DNA from: Sporosarcina psychrophila
Lineage (GTDB): Bacteria > Bacillota > Bacilli > Bacillales_A > Planococcaceae
Reading direction: 5' to 3'
Assembly (NCBI RefSeq): GCF_001590685.1
Contig: NZ_CP014616.1
Span: 1,611,001 to 1,675,000 of the forward strand
Length of the DNA: 64,000 bases
The translations under genes and the position numbers were made by a program. The notes beneath the pieces were generated by a model. It did no database searches. It was not told the origin of the DNA and was given only the letters and a program-made list of their open reading frames with translations. Every line of letters begins with the position of its first letter. The stretch's first letter is position 1. Positions 17,728 to 25,751 of the stretch are shown here, one piece after another.

Positions 17728-19143
17728 ATGATTCAAAGTGCTTTAGAGTGGATTGTAACGACAGGGAATAACCTTTTATGGTCGTATATCCTAATCGGTT
17801 TGTTAATTGGTTTAGGTATTTATTTTACGATTCGAACGAAATTTGTACAGTTTCGCCTGTTTGGTGAAATGTTTAAACTTATAGTGGAAAAACCGGAAGT
17901 GAAGGGCGGGATATCTTCCTTTCAAGCGTTTACAATTAGTGCTGCATCACGGGTTGGAACAGGGAATATCACTGGGGTTGCCCTTGCAATTGGCATTGGA
18001 GGGCCAGGTGCAGTTTTCTGGATGTGGGTCATTGCGATAATCGGAATGGCGACTGCGTTTATCGAAAGTACGCTCGCGCAAGTGTATAAAGTGAAGGACG
18101 GCGATACATTCAGGGGAGGGCCTGCTTATTATATGCAAAAGGCTTTGGGGAATCGGAAGCTGGGTATCATATTCGCTATTTTGCTGACACTTTGCTTCGG
18201 TTTTATTTTTAATGCTGTACAGTCAAATACAATAAGTTTATCATTCAATAGTGTGTTTCATATTGAAAAATGGGTTATTGGATTAGTTCTTATTTTTATA
18301 ACGGCTCTTGTTATTTTCGGAGGCGTTAAACGGATTGCCAACGTCACACAAGTTATCGTTCCGATTATGGCTATTCTCTATATTATTGTTGCTTTATATG
18401 TCGTTATTATGAATATAAATGAGGTTCCCGCAGTATTTAAACTAATCTTCACGAGCGCATTTGGAATGAACGAAGCGGTCGGTGGGGCAGTCGGGGCAGC
18501 GATTATGCAAGGAGTGCGACGTGGACTATTCTCCAATGAGGCAGGTATGGGGAGTGTACCGAACGCTGCTGCGGTTGCAAGTACATCGCATCCGGCAAAA
18601 CAGGGTCTTGTTCAAAGTCTAGGTGTGTTTTTTGACACAATCATCATCTGTTCTGCAACGGCGTTCATTATTATTCTTGCCGATCTTTATAATACAGGTG
18701 AAGTGGATGGAATTCTCTTGACGCAGACATCCCTTGGTGTCCATGTAGGAGAGTGGGCACCTTATTTCTTGGCAATTGCCATTTTGTTTTTTGCTTTCAG
18801 TTCAATTATTGGAAACTATTATTATGGCGAGACGAATATTGAATTTATCAACGCGAATAAAATATGGTTAACTCTTTACCGTTTTGGTGTACTCGCGATG
18901 GTCATGTTTGGAACGCTTGCAAAAGTGGATCTTGTTTGGAACATGGCGGACCTCTTCATGGGGATGATGGCAGTCATTAATCTAATAGTTATCTTCCTTC
19001 TAGGAAAAGTGGCATTCAAAACACTAGATGATTATACAGAACAACGAAAAAGAGGACTCAATCCTATATTCAAGGCTAGTACGATTCCCGGGCTAAAAGG
19101 TGCAGAATGTTGGGAAGATGAAAAGATAAGCGACGGCAAATAA
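17728..19143 (+). CDS. Sodium:alanine symporter family transporter (AgcS/AlsT type)
   Basis: 471 aa polytopic membrane protein with about ten or eleven predicted segments. Family blocks: FQAFTISAASRVGTGNITGV near residue 60, GGPGAVFWMWVIAIIG and RGLFSNEAGMGSVPNAAA. Imports small neutral amino acids (Ala, Gly or Gln, depending on the paralog) with Na+. RBS AGGGAGGA. Monocistronic with a strong terminator. Confidence 0.93.
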   Translation: MIQSALEWIVTTGNNLLWSYILIGLLIGLGIYFTIRTKFVQFRLFGEMFKLIVEKPEVKGGISSFQAFTISAASRVGTGNITGVALAIGIGGPGAVFWMWVIAIIGMATAFIESTLAQVYKVKDGDTFRGGPAYYMQKALGNRKLGIIFAILLTLCFGFIFNAVQSNTISLSFNSVFHIEKWVIGLVLIFITALVIFGGVKRIANVTQVIVPIMAILYIIVALYVVIMNINEVPAVFKLIFTSAFGMNEAVGGAVGAAIMQGVRRGLFSNEAGMGSVPNAAAVASTSHPAKQGLVQSLGVFFDTIIICSATAFIIILADLYNTGEVDGILLTQTSLGVHVGEWAPYFLAIAILFFAFSSIIGNYYYGETNIEFINANKIWLTLYRFGVLAMVMFGTLAKVDLVWNMADLFMGMMAVINLIVIFLLGKVAFKTLDDYTEQRKRGLNPIFKASTIPGLKGAECWEDEKISDGK

Positions 19144-19163
19144 AAGATTACTTCAATTGTTAA

Positions 19164-19210
19164 GAAGGCAAGAAACCTATTTGAACTATAATTGGTTTCT
19201 TGCCTTCTTT
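19164..19210 (+). terminator. Terminator after the AgcS-type transporter
   Basis: 14-bp stem GAAGGCAAGAAACC / GGTTTCTTGCCTTC followed by a short T run. Confidence 0.85.
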
Positions 19211-19298
19211 CATTTCGTTTACTATTTAGAAGAGTGTGAAAAAAGGTAACTATTAAGGTATGATAGAGATAGTATGCACTTAAGAAAGGATGATTAAG

Positions 19299-20282
19299 AT
19301 GAAAGCATTTATCCATGAATTAGGGCAGTTGAAAATAGGTGACATGAAAGAACCAGTTGCAGCAAGTGGTGAAGTCGTCGTTGCGATTCAGACGGCAGGT
19401 TTGAACCGTCGAGACTTATATATACCTGGACGTAGGGGGGATGAGGCACAAGCATTGACGCTAGGATCTGATGGTGCAGGAATTATTGAGTCAGTAGGTG
19501 AAGGAGTAACGGCGTTTGCAGTCGGGGATGAAGTAATGATTAATCCTTCGCTACGTTGGTTTGAAAACAGCGATGCCCCACCGGCAGAATTTGATATTTT
19601 AGGAATGCCCGATAATGGGACATTTGCTGAGAAAATTGCTATTTCGGCTGAACAGATTGAAAGGAAACCCACTCACTTGTCCTGGGAAGAGGCAGCGGTA
19701 CTTTCGTTAGCGGGTTTAACAGGTTATCGTGCACTATTTACTAAAGGGGGATTGAAAGCGGGGGATACAGTTTTCATCCCAGGTGCCGGCAGTGGAGTAG
19801 CCACGTATCTTATTTCATTCGCTAAAAACGTTGGAGCACGTGTGATTGTTACTTCCCGCAGTGAAGCTAAGCGAAAACAGGCGCTTGAACTTGGCGCGGA
19901 CATCGCTCTTGATACGAATGGGGATTGGAACAAGGAGTTAGAAGGAGAGACAATCGACCTCGTTATCGAAAGTGTTGGCCGGGCGACGTTTAATCGTTCG
20001 CTTAGTTTATTGAAAAAAGGCGGGCGTATCGTCATTTTTGGAGCAACGACTGATGATACAGTCGACTTGGATTTGCGCGCGTTTTTCTATGGACAGTACC
20101 AACTTTTCGGTTCTACGTTAGGTAGTCGAGAAGAGTTACGTGACATGATTGCGCATGTCGAAAAATATGGAACACGTCCAATTGTCGATAAAGTCTTCAA
20201 TTTGGATGAAGCGGCAGAGGCATTCGATTATATTGAAGAGAGTAAGCAATTTGGAAAAGTGGTACTGCAAGTAACGAAATGA
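19299..20282 (+). CDS. Zinc-binding-family alcohol dehydrogenase/quinone oxidoreductase, YogA-like
   Basis: 327 aa medium-chain reductase. GroES-like N terminus starting MKAFIHELGQLKIGD with NRRDLYIPGRRG and LGSDGAGIIESVGEGV; Rossmann domain with GAGSGVATYLISFAKNVGARV. The sequence closely recalls B. subtilis YogA. The structural-zinc Cys cluster is absent, so it is probably a zinc-independent NADPH oxidoreductase. ATG 19299 (eight bases after AAGGA) is preferred over ATG 19290, which overlaps the RBS. Substrate unknown. Confidence 0.86.
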   Translation: MKAFIHELGQLKIGDMKEPVAASGEVVVAIQTAGLNRRDLYIPGRRGDEAQALTLGSDGAGIIESVGEGVTAFAVGDEVMINPSLRWFENSDAPPAEFDILGMPDNGTFAEKIAISAEQIERKPTHLSWEEAAVLSLAGLTGYRALFTKGGLKAGDTVFIPGAGSGVATYLISFAKNVGARVIVTSRSEAKRKQALELGADIALDTNGDWNKELEGETIDLVIESVGRATFNRSLSLLKKGGRIVIFGATTDDTVDLDLRAFFYGQYQLFGSTLGSREELRDMIAHVEKYGTRPIVDKVFNLDEAAEAFDYIEESKQFGKVVLQVTK

Positions 20283-20384
20283 TGTAGTACTTCAGTTAAT
20301 TATAATGTCGTATAAAATTCACTGAGATATCCCGCTATTTGGATATAGCCGGGGTATACTTAAAATAAAAAAGGTGGGACAGAC

Positions 20385-22064
20385 ATGACAAAAAAAGTAT
20401 CGCCATTAACTGATTTACAAATAGCATCACAGGCCACGATGAAATCGATTTGGACTATAGCCAAAGAGGCAGGTATACCCGAAGAAGCGGTCGAAACATA
20501 CGGCAGATTCAAAGCAAAGATTGATGTAACTAAGTTAGCTGAGAGTAGCAAGGATGGAAAAGTGGTTCTTGTCACAGCCATTAGCCCAACACCGGCGGGG
20601 GAAGGAAAGTCGACTGTCACTGTAGGGCTTGCTGATGCTCTTTCAAAGCTCGGAGAAAAGACGATGATTGCATTACGCGAACCATCCCTTGGGCCTGTTA
20701 TGGGGATGAAGGGTGGTGCTACAGGCGGTGGTTATGCTCAAGTGTTGCCAATGGAAGAAATTAATCTACATTTTAATGGCGATATTCATGCAATTACGAC
20801 TGCGAATAATGCGCTTAGTGCACTTATAGATAATCATCTTCACCACGGAAATGTGCTTCGGATTGACCCGCGGAGAATTACTTGGAAACGCGTCTTGGAT
20901 ATGAATGATCGCGCATTACGCAACATAACAATTGGACTCGGCGGCCCTACACAAGGAGTTCCAAGAGAAGATGGTTTCGATATTACAGTCGCATCTGAAG
21001 TTATGGCGATTTTTTGTTTAGCGACAAGCCTGCAAGACTTGAAAGAAAGACTTGCACGTATCGTTATCGGTTATACGTATGATAAAGAGGCGGTGACGGT
21101 ACGAGACCTTGGTGTCCAAGGGGCATTGGTACTTCTACTGAAAGAGGCATTCAAACCAAACCTTGTGCAGACAATTGAAGGGACTCCGGCACTTATACAT
21201 GGTGGACCCTTTGCGAACATTGCGCACGGCTGTAACTCGTTAATTGCAACAAATACGGCACGTAAACTTGCCGATATCGTCGTTACGGAAGCTGGATTCG
21301 GTGCCGATTTAGGTGCTGAGAAATTCATGAACATAAAAGCACGTCAAGGTGGATTCTCACCCGATGCAGTTGTCATTGTGGCAACAGTACGTGCACTTAA
21401 AATGCATGGTGGAGTTCCGAAAAACCAGCTTGCAGAGGAGAATGTACAGGCTGTCACGGATGGATTAGTCAACTTAGCTAAGCATATTGATACCATTCGT
21501 GCATTCGGTGTCCAACCGGTCGTTGCGTTGAACAAGTTCATCACGGATACTGGTGCAGAACTGGAAGTCATTTTTGAGTGGTGTGAGGAAAACGAAATAA
21601 GTGTAGCACTCACTGATGTCTGGGAACGCGGTGGAGATGGTGGCATTGCTTTGGCGCAGGAAGTTTTAAAGCTCCTGGATGAACCAACTAATTTCGCTCC
21701 ACTCTATGATGTAGAACAGCCCGTAAGTGATAAAATTACAGCTATTGTTCAAAAAGTATATGGTGGGTTGGGTGTTGTATTTACAGAACAAGCGTTAAAA
21801 GATCTCAAAAATATCGAGAACAATGGCTGGGGAATTTTGCCGATCTGTATGGCCAAAACCCAGTATTCATTTTCAGATGATCCGAAAATACTTGGGCGCC
21901 CTGAAGGGTTTACTATTACTGTTAGAAAAATCATTCCGAAACTTGGAGCAGGATTCCTTGTCTGTCTGACGGGGGATATTATGACAATGCCAGGATTGCC
22001 GAAAACGCCTGCAGCCCTCCAGATGGATATCGACTTACAAGGCAATGCAGTAGGTTTAATGTGA
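20385..22064 (+). CDS. fhs: Formate--tetrahydrofolate ligase
   Basis: 559 aa ATP-dependent ligase making 10-formyl-THF from formate. The P-loop-like [18 protein letters not shown] is near residue 65 and the [21 protein letters not shown] block follows; [16 protein letters not shown] is also diagnostic. Links formate to one-carbon metabolism. A likely promoter lies just upstream: TTGGAT about 20334, 16-bp spacer, TAAAAT. Confidence 0.97.
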   Translation: MTKKVSPLTDLQIASQATMKSIWTIAKEAGIPEEAVETYGRFKAKIDVTKLAESSKDGKVVLVTAISPTPAGEGKSTVTVGLADALSKLGEKTMIALREPSLGPVMGMKGGATGGGYAQVLPMEEINLHFNGDIHAITTANNALSALIDNHLHHGNVLRIDPRRITWKRVLDMNDRALRNITIGLGGPTQGVPREDGFDITVASEVMAIFCLATSLQDLKERLARIVIGYTYDKEAVTVRDLGVQGALVLLLKEAFKPNLVQTIEGTPALIHGGPFANIAHGCNSLIATNTARKLADIVVTEAGFGADLGAEKFMNIKARQGGFSPDAVVIVATVRALKMHGGVPKNQLAEENVQAVTDGLVNLAKHIDTIRAFGVQPVVALNKFITDTGAELEVIFEWCEENEISVALTDVWERGGDGGIALAQEVLKLLDEPTNFAPLYDVEQPVSDKITAIVQKVYGGLGVVFTEQALKDLKNIENNGWGILPICMAKTQYSFSDDPKILGRPEGFTITVRKIIPKLGAGFLVCLTGDIMTMPGLPKTPAALQMDIDLQGNAVGLM

Positions 22065-22095
22065 TTTTTGAAATTATGGATAGGTAATAAATTTA

Positions 22096-22130
22096 ATGAG
22101 GTTGTCCAAATAATTGGGGACAACCTCATT
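22096..22130 (+). terminator. Hairpin after fhs
   Basis: ATGAGGTTGTCC / GGACAACCTCAT stem; no long T run follows, so the terminator is not strong on this strand. Confidence 0.65.
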
Positions 22131-22250
22131 GTTAATTAAGTAAGTCTCGAATCATGTTTCGCATAGAAGTAAACATATTTAAATCAGTTTATTTAGGCGG
22201 CAATTTAGTAAGCGAGTGTATACGTGGTATGATAATTAACTATAAACGAT

Positions 22251-22279
22251 AAAAAACACTGAACAGTAATTCAGTGTTT
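22251..22279 (-). terminator. Terminator of the SRPBCC gene
   Basis: Read on the minus strand: AAACACTGAA / TTCAGTGTTT stem followed by T residues, about 90 bases after the stop. Confidence 0.75.
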
Positions 22280-22366
22280 GCATTTAAAACAACGAAATAA
22301 TTTCCTCCCTATTGAACTAAAGCACTAATTAGCATAATAAGAGGTGTAGCTATTATTAGAATATAC

Positions 22367-22804
22367 CTATAGACTTCCAGCTAATTCTTTAATTACTTTT
22401 TTTGCTTCAGATGCAAATTCTACCGAGGCATCATAATAGTCTTGCCCATCTTTTAGGAGTGAAAAATCACCAATTTCAATTTTTAGTAAAGTACTACCAT
22501 TTAGGTCTTCTAACTTAAACAGATATGCCACATCACCTTCATTCGGTTTTACTTCCCAATTTGATGAGTATAAGGCAAGTTTTAATTCCTTCAATTCTTC
22601 TGCTTTTATAATTGTTGTAACAGTCTGGTCACCGTTAGGATGCTCCCAAACCACTTTACTTCCCTTACTCATATTTTCACTAGGATAATTTTCTGGAAGT
22701 TCATCCCACTGTGCAATATATTTTGGGTTAATGAGAACCTCCCATACTTTTGAAGGAGTAGCCTCTATATGAACTTCATCTTTTACAATTAGTATATTGG
22801 TCAT
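22367..22804 (-). CDS. SRPBCC (START-like) domain protein
   Basis: 145 aa single-domain protein of the polyketide cyclase/AHSA1/CoxG fold: start VHIEATPSKVWEVLINPKYIAQWDELP, then alternating beta strands and a long C-terminal helix (ASVEFASEAKKVIKELAG). Such proteins bind small hydrophobic ligands or act as co-chaperone-like factors; the ligand is unknown. ATG 22804 behind AGGAGG. Monocistronic with its own minus-strand terminator. Confidence 0.8.
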   Translation of the reverse strand: MTNILIVKDEVHIEATPSKVWEVLINPKYIAQWDELPENYPSENMSKGSKVVWEHPNGDQTVTTIIKAEELKELKLALYSSNWEVKPNEGDVAYLFKLEDLNGSTLLKIEIGDFSLLKDGQDYYDASVEFASEAKKVIKELAGSL

Positions 22805-23016
22805 TATATCTACCTCCTGAAATGTTGGAACTAAGTCAATATTTTCATTGAGAAAAACTGCCGTTAGTTCAATAATAAATAATTTCTATATTCTATTATA
22901 CCAACAATACTTAGAAATTAAAATTTTCCATCACCTTAGATTATCCCGTCCGAATATAAATTGGGAGGATTATTATTATTACGCCCAAAAGCGAACTTTC
23001 GTTGTTCTATATAAAT
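22805..23016. other. Intergenic gap with no recognised feature
   Basis: AT-rich stretch upstream of the SRPBCC gene; apart from its RBS I see no convincing gene, repeat or regulatory structure. Confidence 0.5.
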
Positions 23017-23043
23017 CAAAAAAGCACTGCGAATGGCAGTGCT
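23017..23043 (-). terminator. Terminator of the oligoendopeptidase gene
   Basis: On the minus strand: AGCACTGC / GCAGTGCT stem around a 5-base loop, followed by six T, about 110 bases after the stop. Confidence 0.82.
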
Positions 23044-23152
23044 AATTTATGCTCTAATACAATGTGGTTTTGGCTACGAAATTTAATGTTATTTGCTTGT
23101 TTGCACCTCCGAAGAGAAACCGTGAAGCATTTCTGCTTCTACTTTCTTTATT

Positions 23153-24850
23153 TTAAAGTGCTTTATCGTCAATCGAATCGAGCCATGATTCGATTGTTCC
23201 GATAACAGACTCAACACAGCCGTCTTCGAAAGGTGATATTAAATTGGCTTCGGCGACTAGTTTTGTAAATGATTTTGAACCACCGAGTGTGCAAAGATGT
23301 AAATAATCTTTCCATGCCGCATCACGGTCTTCAAATGAGCGTTTCCAAAATTGGAACGCACAGATTTGTGCAAGGGTGTAATCGATATAATAGAATGGGC
23401 TTTCATAAATATGACCCTGACGCTGCCAAACAGCACCCGATTCCAAGTATTCAATGCCATCGTAATCCCGCATAGGTAGGTAGATATTCTCGATCTTTTT
23501 CCAAGCTGCTTTTCGTTCTGCAGCTGTCATTTCAGGGTTTTCATAGATGACATGCTGGAATTCATCGACTGCGACGCCATATGGTAAAAAGAGCAATGCA
23601 CTGCTAAGGTGTGCGAATTTATATTTATCCGTTTGTTCTTTGAAGAAGAGTTCCATCCAAGGCCATGTGAAGAACTCCATACTCATTGAGTGAATTTCTG
23701 CACCTTCAGATGTAGGCCACATATATTCTGGTATACCAATATTCTGGCTAGAGAACACTTGGAATGCGTGCCCAGCTTCATGCGTTAGCACATCGATATC
23801 TCCAGAAGTTCCATTGAAATTAGAGAAGATGAAAGGCGAATCGTAATTATCGATAAATGTACAATAACCGCCCGCTTCTTTCCCTGTCTTCGCTTCGACG
23901 TCCAGTAAGTTCTTGTCCGTCATGAATTTGAAAAATGCATCTGTTTCAGGAGAAAGTTCAGCATACATCTTTTTACCATTTTCAATGATCCAGTCAGGAG
24001 ATCCCTGGGGTGTTGCATTGCCTGTAAGGAAGTCTAAGGACTGATCGTAAAACTTCAATTCGTCAACGCCTATACGTTCAGCTTGGCGCGCATAAAGGCG
24101 GCTTGCGAGCGGAACGATATGGTCGCGTACTTGATCACGGAATTTCTTCACCATATTTGCATCATAGTCGATACGGTCCATTCTTAGGTAACCAAGCTCG
24201 ACAAAGTTTTTGTAACCAAGTGTCGTCGCGATTTCATGACGGAGTTTAACAAGTTGATCATAAATTACGTCGAACTTTTCACCGTTGTCAGCATAGAATT
24301 TGTAGGAAGCTTCCATAGCTGACTTACGAACGGAGCGGTCCGTAGATTCTGCATAGGGTCCCATTTGAGCAAGTGTAAGTGTTTTACCATCGAATTCGAT
24401 TTGTGAAGATGCGACCAGTTTCGAGTAATCGGAAGTTAGTTTGTTTTCTTTTTGTAACAAGCCAACAATTTCTGGAGAAAACGATTTTATGGCATTATCA
24501 GCTAAAGCGAATAGTTGAGTGCCCCATTTTTCTTCGAGTTGTGCTCTGAAAGGAGTGGAAACCAGTTCTTTGTAGTAAGCGGTTTCAAGTTCTTGGTACT
24601 CAGGTCCGATTTCGTCGAAATAATCGCGTTCTTTCTGATAGAACTCATCGTTTGTATCGATGGATGCGCGGATATAGACAAGGTTGGCCATTGTTGAGTA
24701 GTCTTTACCGATCGTGTTGATCTTCTCAATGACTTCATTTTGCTGGTCATAAGAACTTGCGGAACGGAATTCCTGTAGCAACTCGTCAAAGTCTTGTTTT
24801 ACTTCTGCCATATTGAGCTTTGAGTATTGATAGTCTTCAAATTTAATCAA
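23153..24850 (-). CDS. M3 family oligoendopeptidase (PepF type)
   Basis: 565 aa zinc metallopeptidase that cleaves short peptides in the cytoplasm. The HExxH motif is in DVLTHEAGHAFQ with the third ligand in the downstream EIHSMSMEFF helix. The frame extends to ATG 24889, but TTG 24850 is preceded at good distance by AGGGGG and gives the usual family length and the start IKFEDYQYSKL. Monocistronic. Confidence 0.92.
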   Translation of the reverse strand: MIKFEDYQYSKLNMAEVKQDFDELLQEFRSASSYDQQNEVIEKINTIGKDYSTMANLVYIRASIDTNDEFYQKERDYFDEIGPEYQELETAYYKELVSTPFRAQLEEKWGTQLFALADNAIKSFSPEIVGLLQKENKLTSDYSKLVASSQIEFDGKTLTLAQMGPYAESTDRSVRKSAMEASYKFYADNGEKFDVIYDQLVKLRHEIATTLGYKNFVELGYLRMDRIDYDANMVKKFRDQVRDHIVPLASRLYARQAERIGVDELKFYDQSLDFLTGNATPQGSPDWIIENGKKMYAELSPETDAFFKFMTDKNLLDVEAKTGKEAGGYCTFIDNYDSPFIFSNFNGTSGDIDVLTHEAGHAFQVFSSQNIGIPEYMWPTSEGAEIHSMSMEFFTWPWMELFFKEQTDKYKFAHLSSALLFLPYGVAVDEFQHVIYENPEMTAAERKAAWKKIENIYLPMRDYDGIEYLESGAVWQRQGHIYESPFYYIDYTLAQICAFQFWKRSFEDRDAAWKDYLHLCTLGGSKSFTKLVAEANLISPFEDGCVESVIGTIESWLDSIDDKAL

Positions 24851-25092
24851 AATGATTCCCCCTGCTAGTTTACTAGTGAATGACTTCACTCTTTATATTG
24901 TTCACGAAGTTCCGGAATATTGCAAAAGAAATTTACGATTTTCATGTATTTTGTCAAATTAGCTTGTTAAAGAAGTATCATGACTAAAGCATAGTAATAG
25001 AAGAAGTATGAAAATAGTCGTCTACATTGGCACGTCTTTTTATTAACCGTTTTCTTTCACAAAGAGCAGGTAAGAAAGGCTTGAAAAACTCT

Positions 25093-25247
25093 ATTTTCAC
25101 TGGATCATTTCCGGTCCGCTTTCGGCGAGCTATTCATGATAACTTTACTGAGGGGCAAGTGTGGCTAGGAATTACAGTTCATTCCTCCTCAGTAATCCTG
25201 TTACGAATAGTTGCCTGTCGCGTTCCTACAACGTTCAAGTGAAAAAT
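25093..25247. repeat. Non-autonomous repeat family II, copy 2
   Basis: Starts ATTTTCACTGGATCATTTCC and ends TTCAAGTGAAAAAT; the reverse complement matches the copy at 1-165 in both outer thirds. The interior (about 25140-25195) differs and forms its own imperfect stem. The interior AGTGTGGCTAG block is inverted relative to the flanks when the two copies are compared. The 71-codon reading frame here is not a gene. Confidence 0.6.
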
Positions 25248-25295
25248 ACAGCTACTTTAGAAAAAAAGAATAGATGACTCTTTATAAAGGTTGTA

Positions 25296-25475
25296 AGTGC
25301 CCGAAGATACAATTTCGGGCACTCTAGTACTTTCTACAATGTGTTCCTTGCTTACTTTTAGTAAAGAGTATGCATCTTATCATGAAATGGACTATAAGAA
25401 AGTGACTCTTTCTTAACTAAAAAAGACAAGACTATGGAGAAGGCTTCAGTCGCCAAAATTGTATCTTTGGCGACT
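25296..25475. repeat. Inverted pair of related hairpins
   Basis: Hairpin 1 (25296-25323) is AGTGCCCGAA / TTCGGGCACT with loop GATACAAT. Hairpin 2 (25448-25475) is AGTCGCCAAA / TTTGGCGACT with loop ATTGTATC, the exact reverse complement of loop 1. Hairpin 2 equals the reverse complement of hairpin 1 except for three base-pair substitutions, all compensatory. Weaker inverted similarity continues inward (for example CTTATCATG against CTATAAG), so the whole forms an imperfect 180-bp palindrome. No open reading frame fits it. Confidence 0.6.
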
Positions 25476-25496
25476 ATTATCCAGATAAGAAGCCCG

Positions 25497-25586
25497 CTAT
25501 TCTTTCGTCCCGAAAATCTTTAGTACTTTGTGTACGAATGAATTTGGATAGCGACGGATGAATAAGCACCATGCGATTACTTCACA
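25497..25586 (-). pseudogene. Possible C-terminal gene remnant
   Basis: A 29-codon open segment on the minus strand reads AWCLFIRRYPNSFVHKVLKI and ends FGTKE-stop, protein-like in composition but cut off upstream by TGA and lacking a start. I do not recognise the family. The rest of the gap (25587-25751) holds the upstream region of the Ca2+-ATPase and nothing else I can name. Confidence 0.25.
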
Positions 25587-25751
25587 TCAAGACACCTCGT
25601 TAATCGTATAGAGGTCGTTCAATCCAAGCAATCCAAAAGTAATTGTACAAGAAGTGCCTAGTGTTGGATTCAGTCATTTACTGGTTGCTTTTGGTAAATC
25701 AACATATGTGATAGATTGGATATTTAAGAGGTATATGGAGGGAACAATAAA

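Noticed and set aside
25027..25242. 71-codon ORF in the gap after the oligoendopeptidase gene
   Set aside because: It runs through repeat family II; its similarity to the ORF at 6-188 is explained by the shared repeat.
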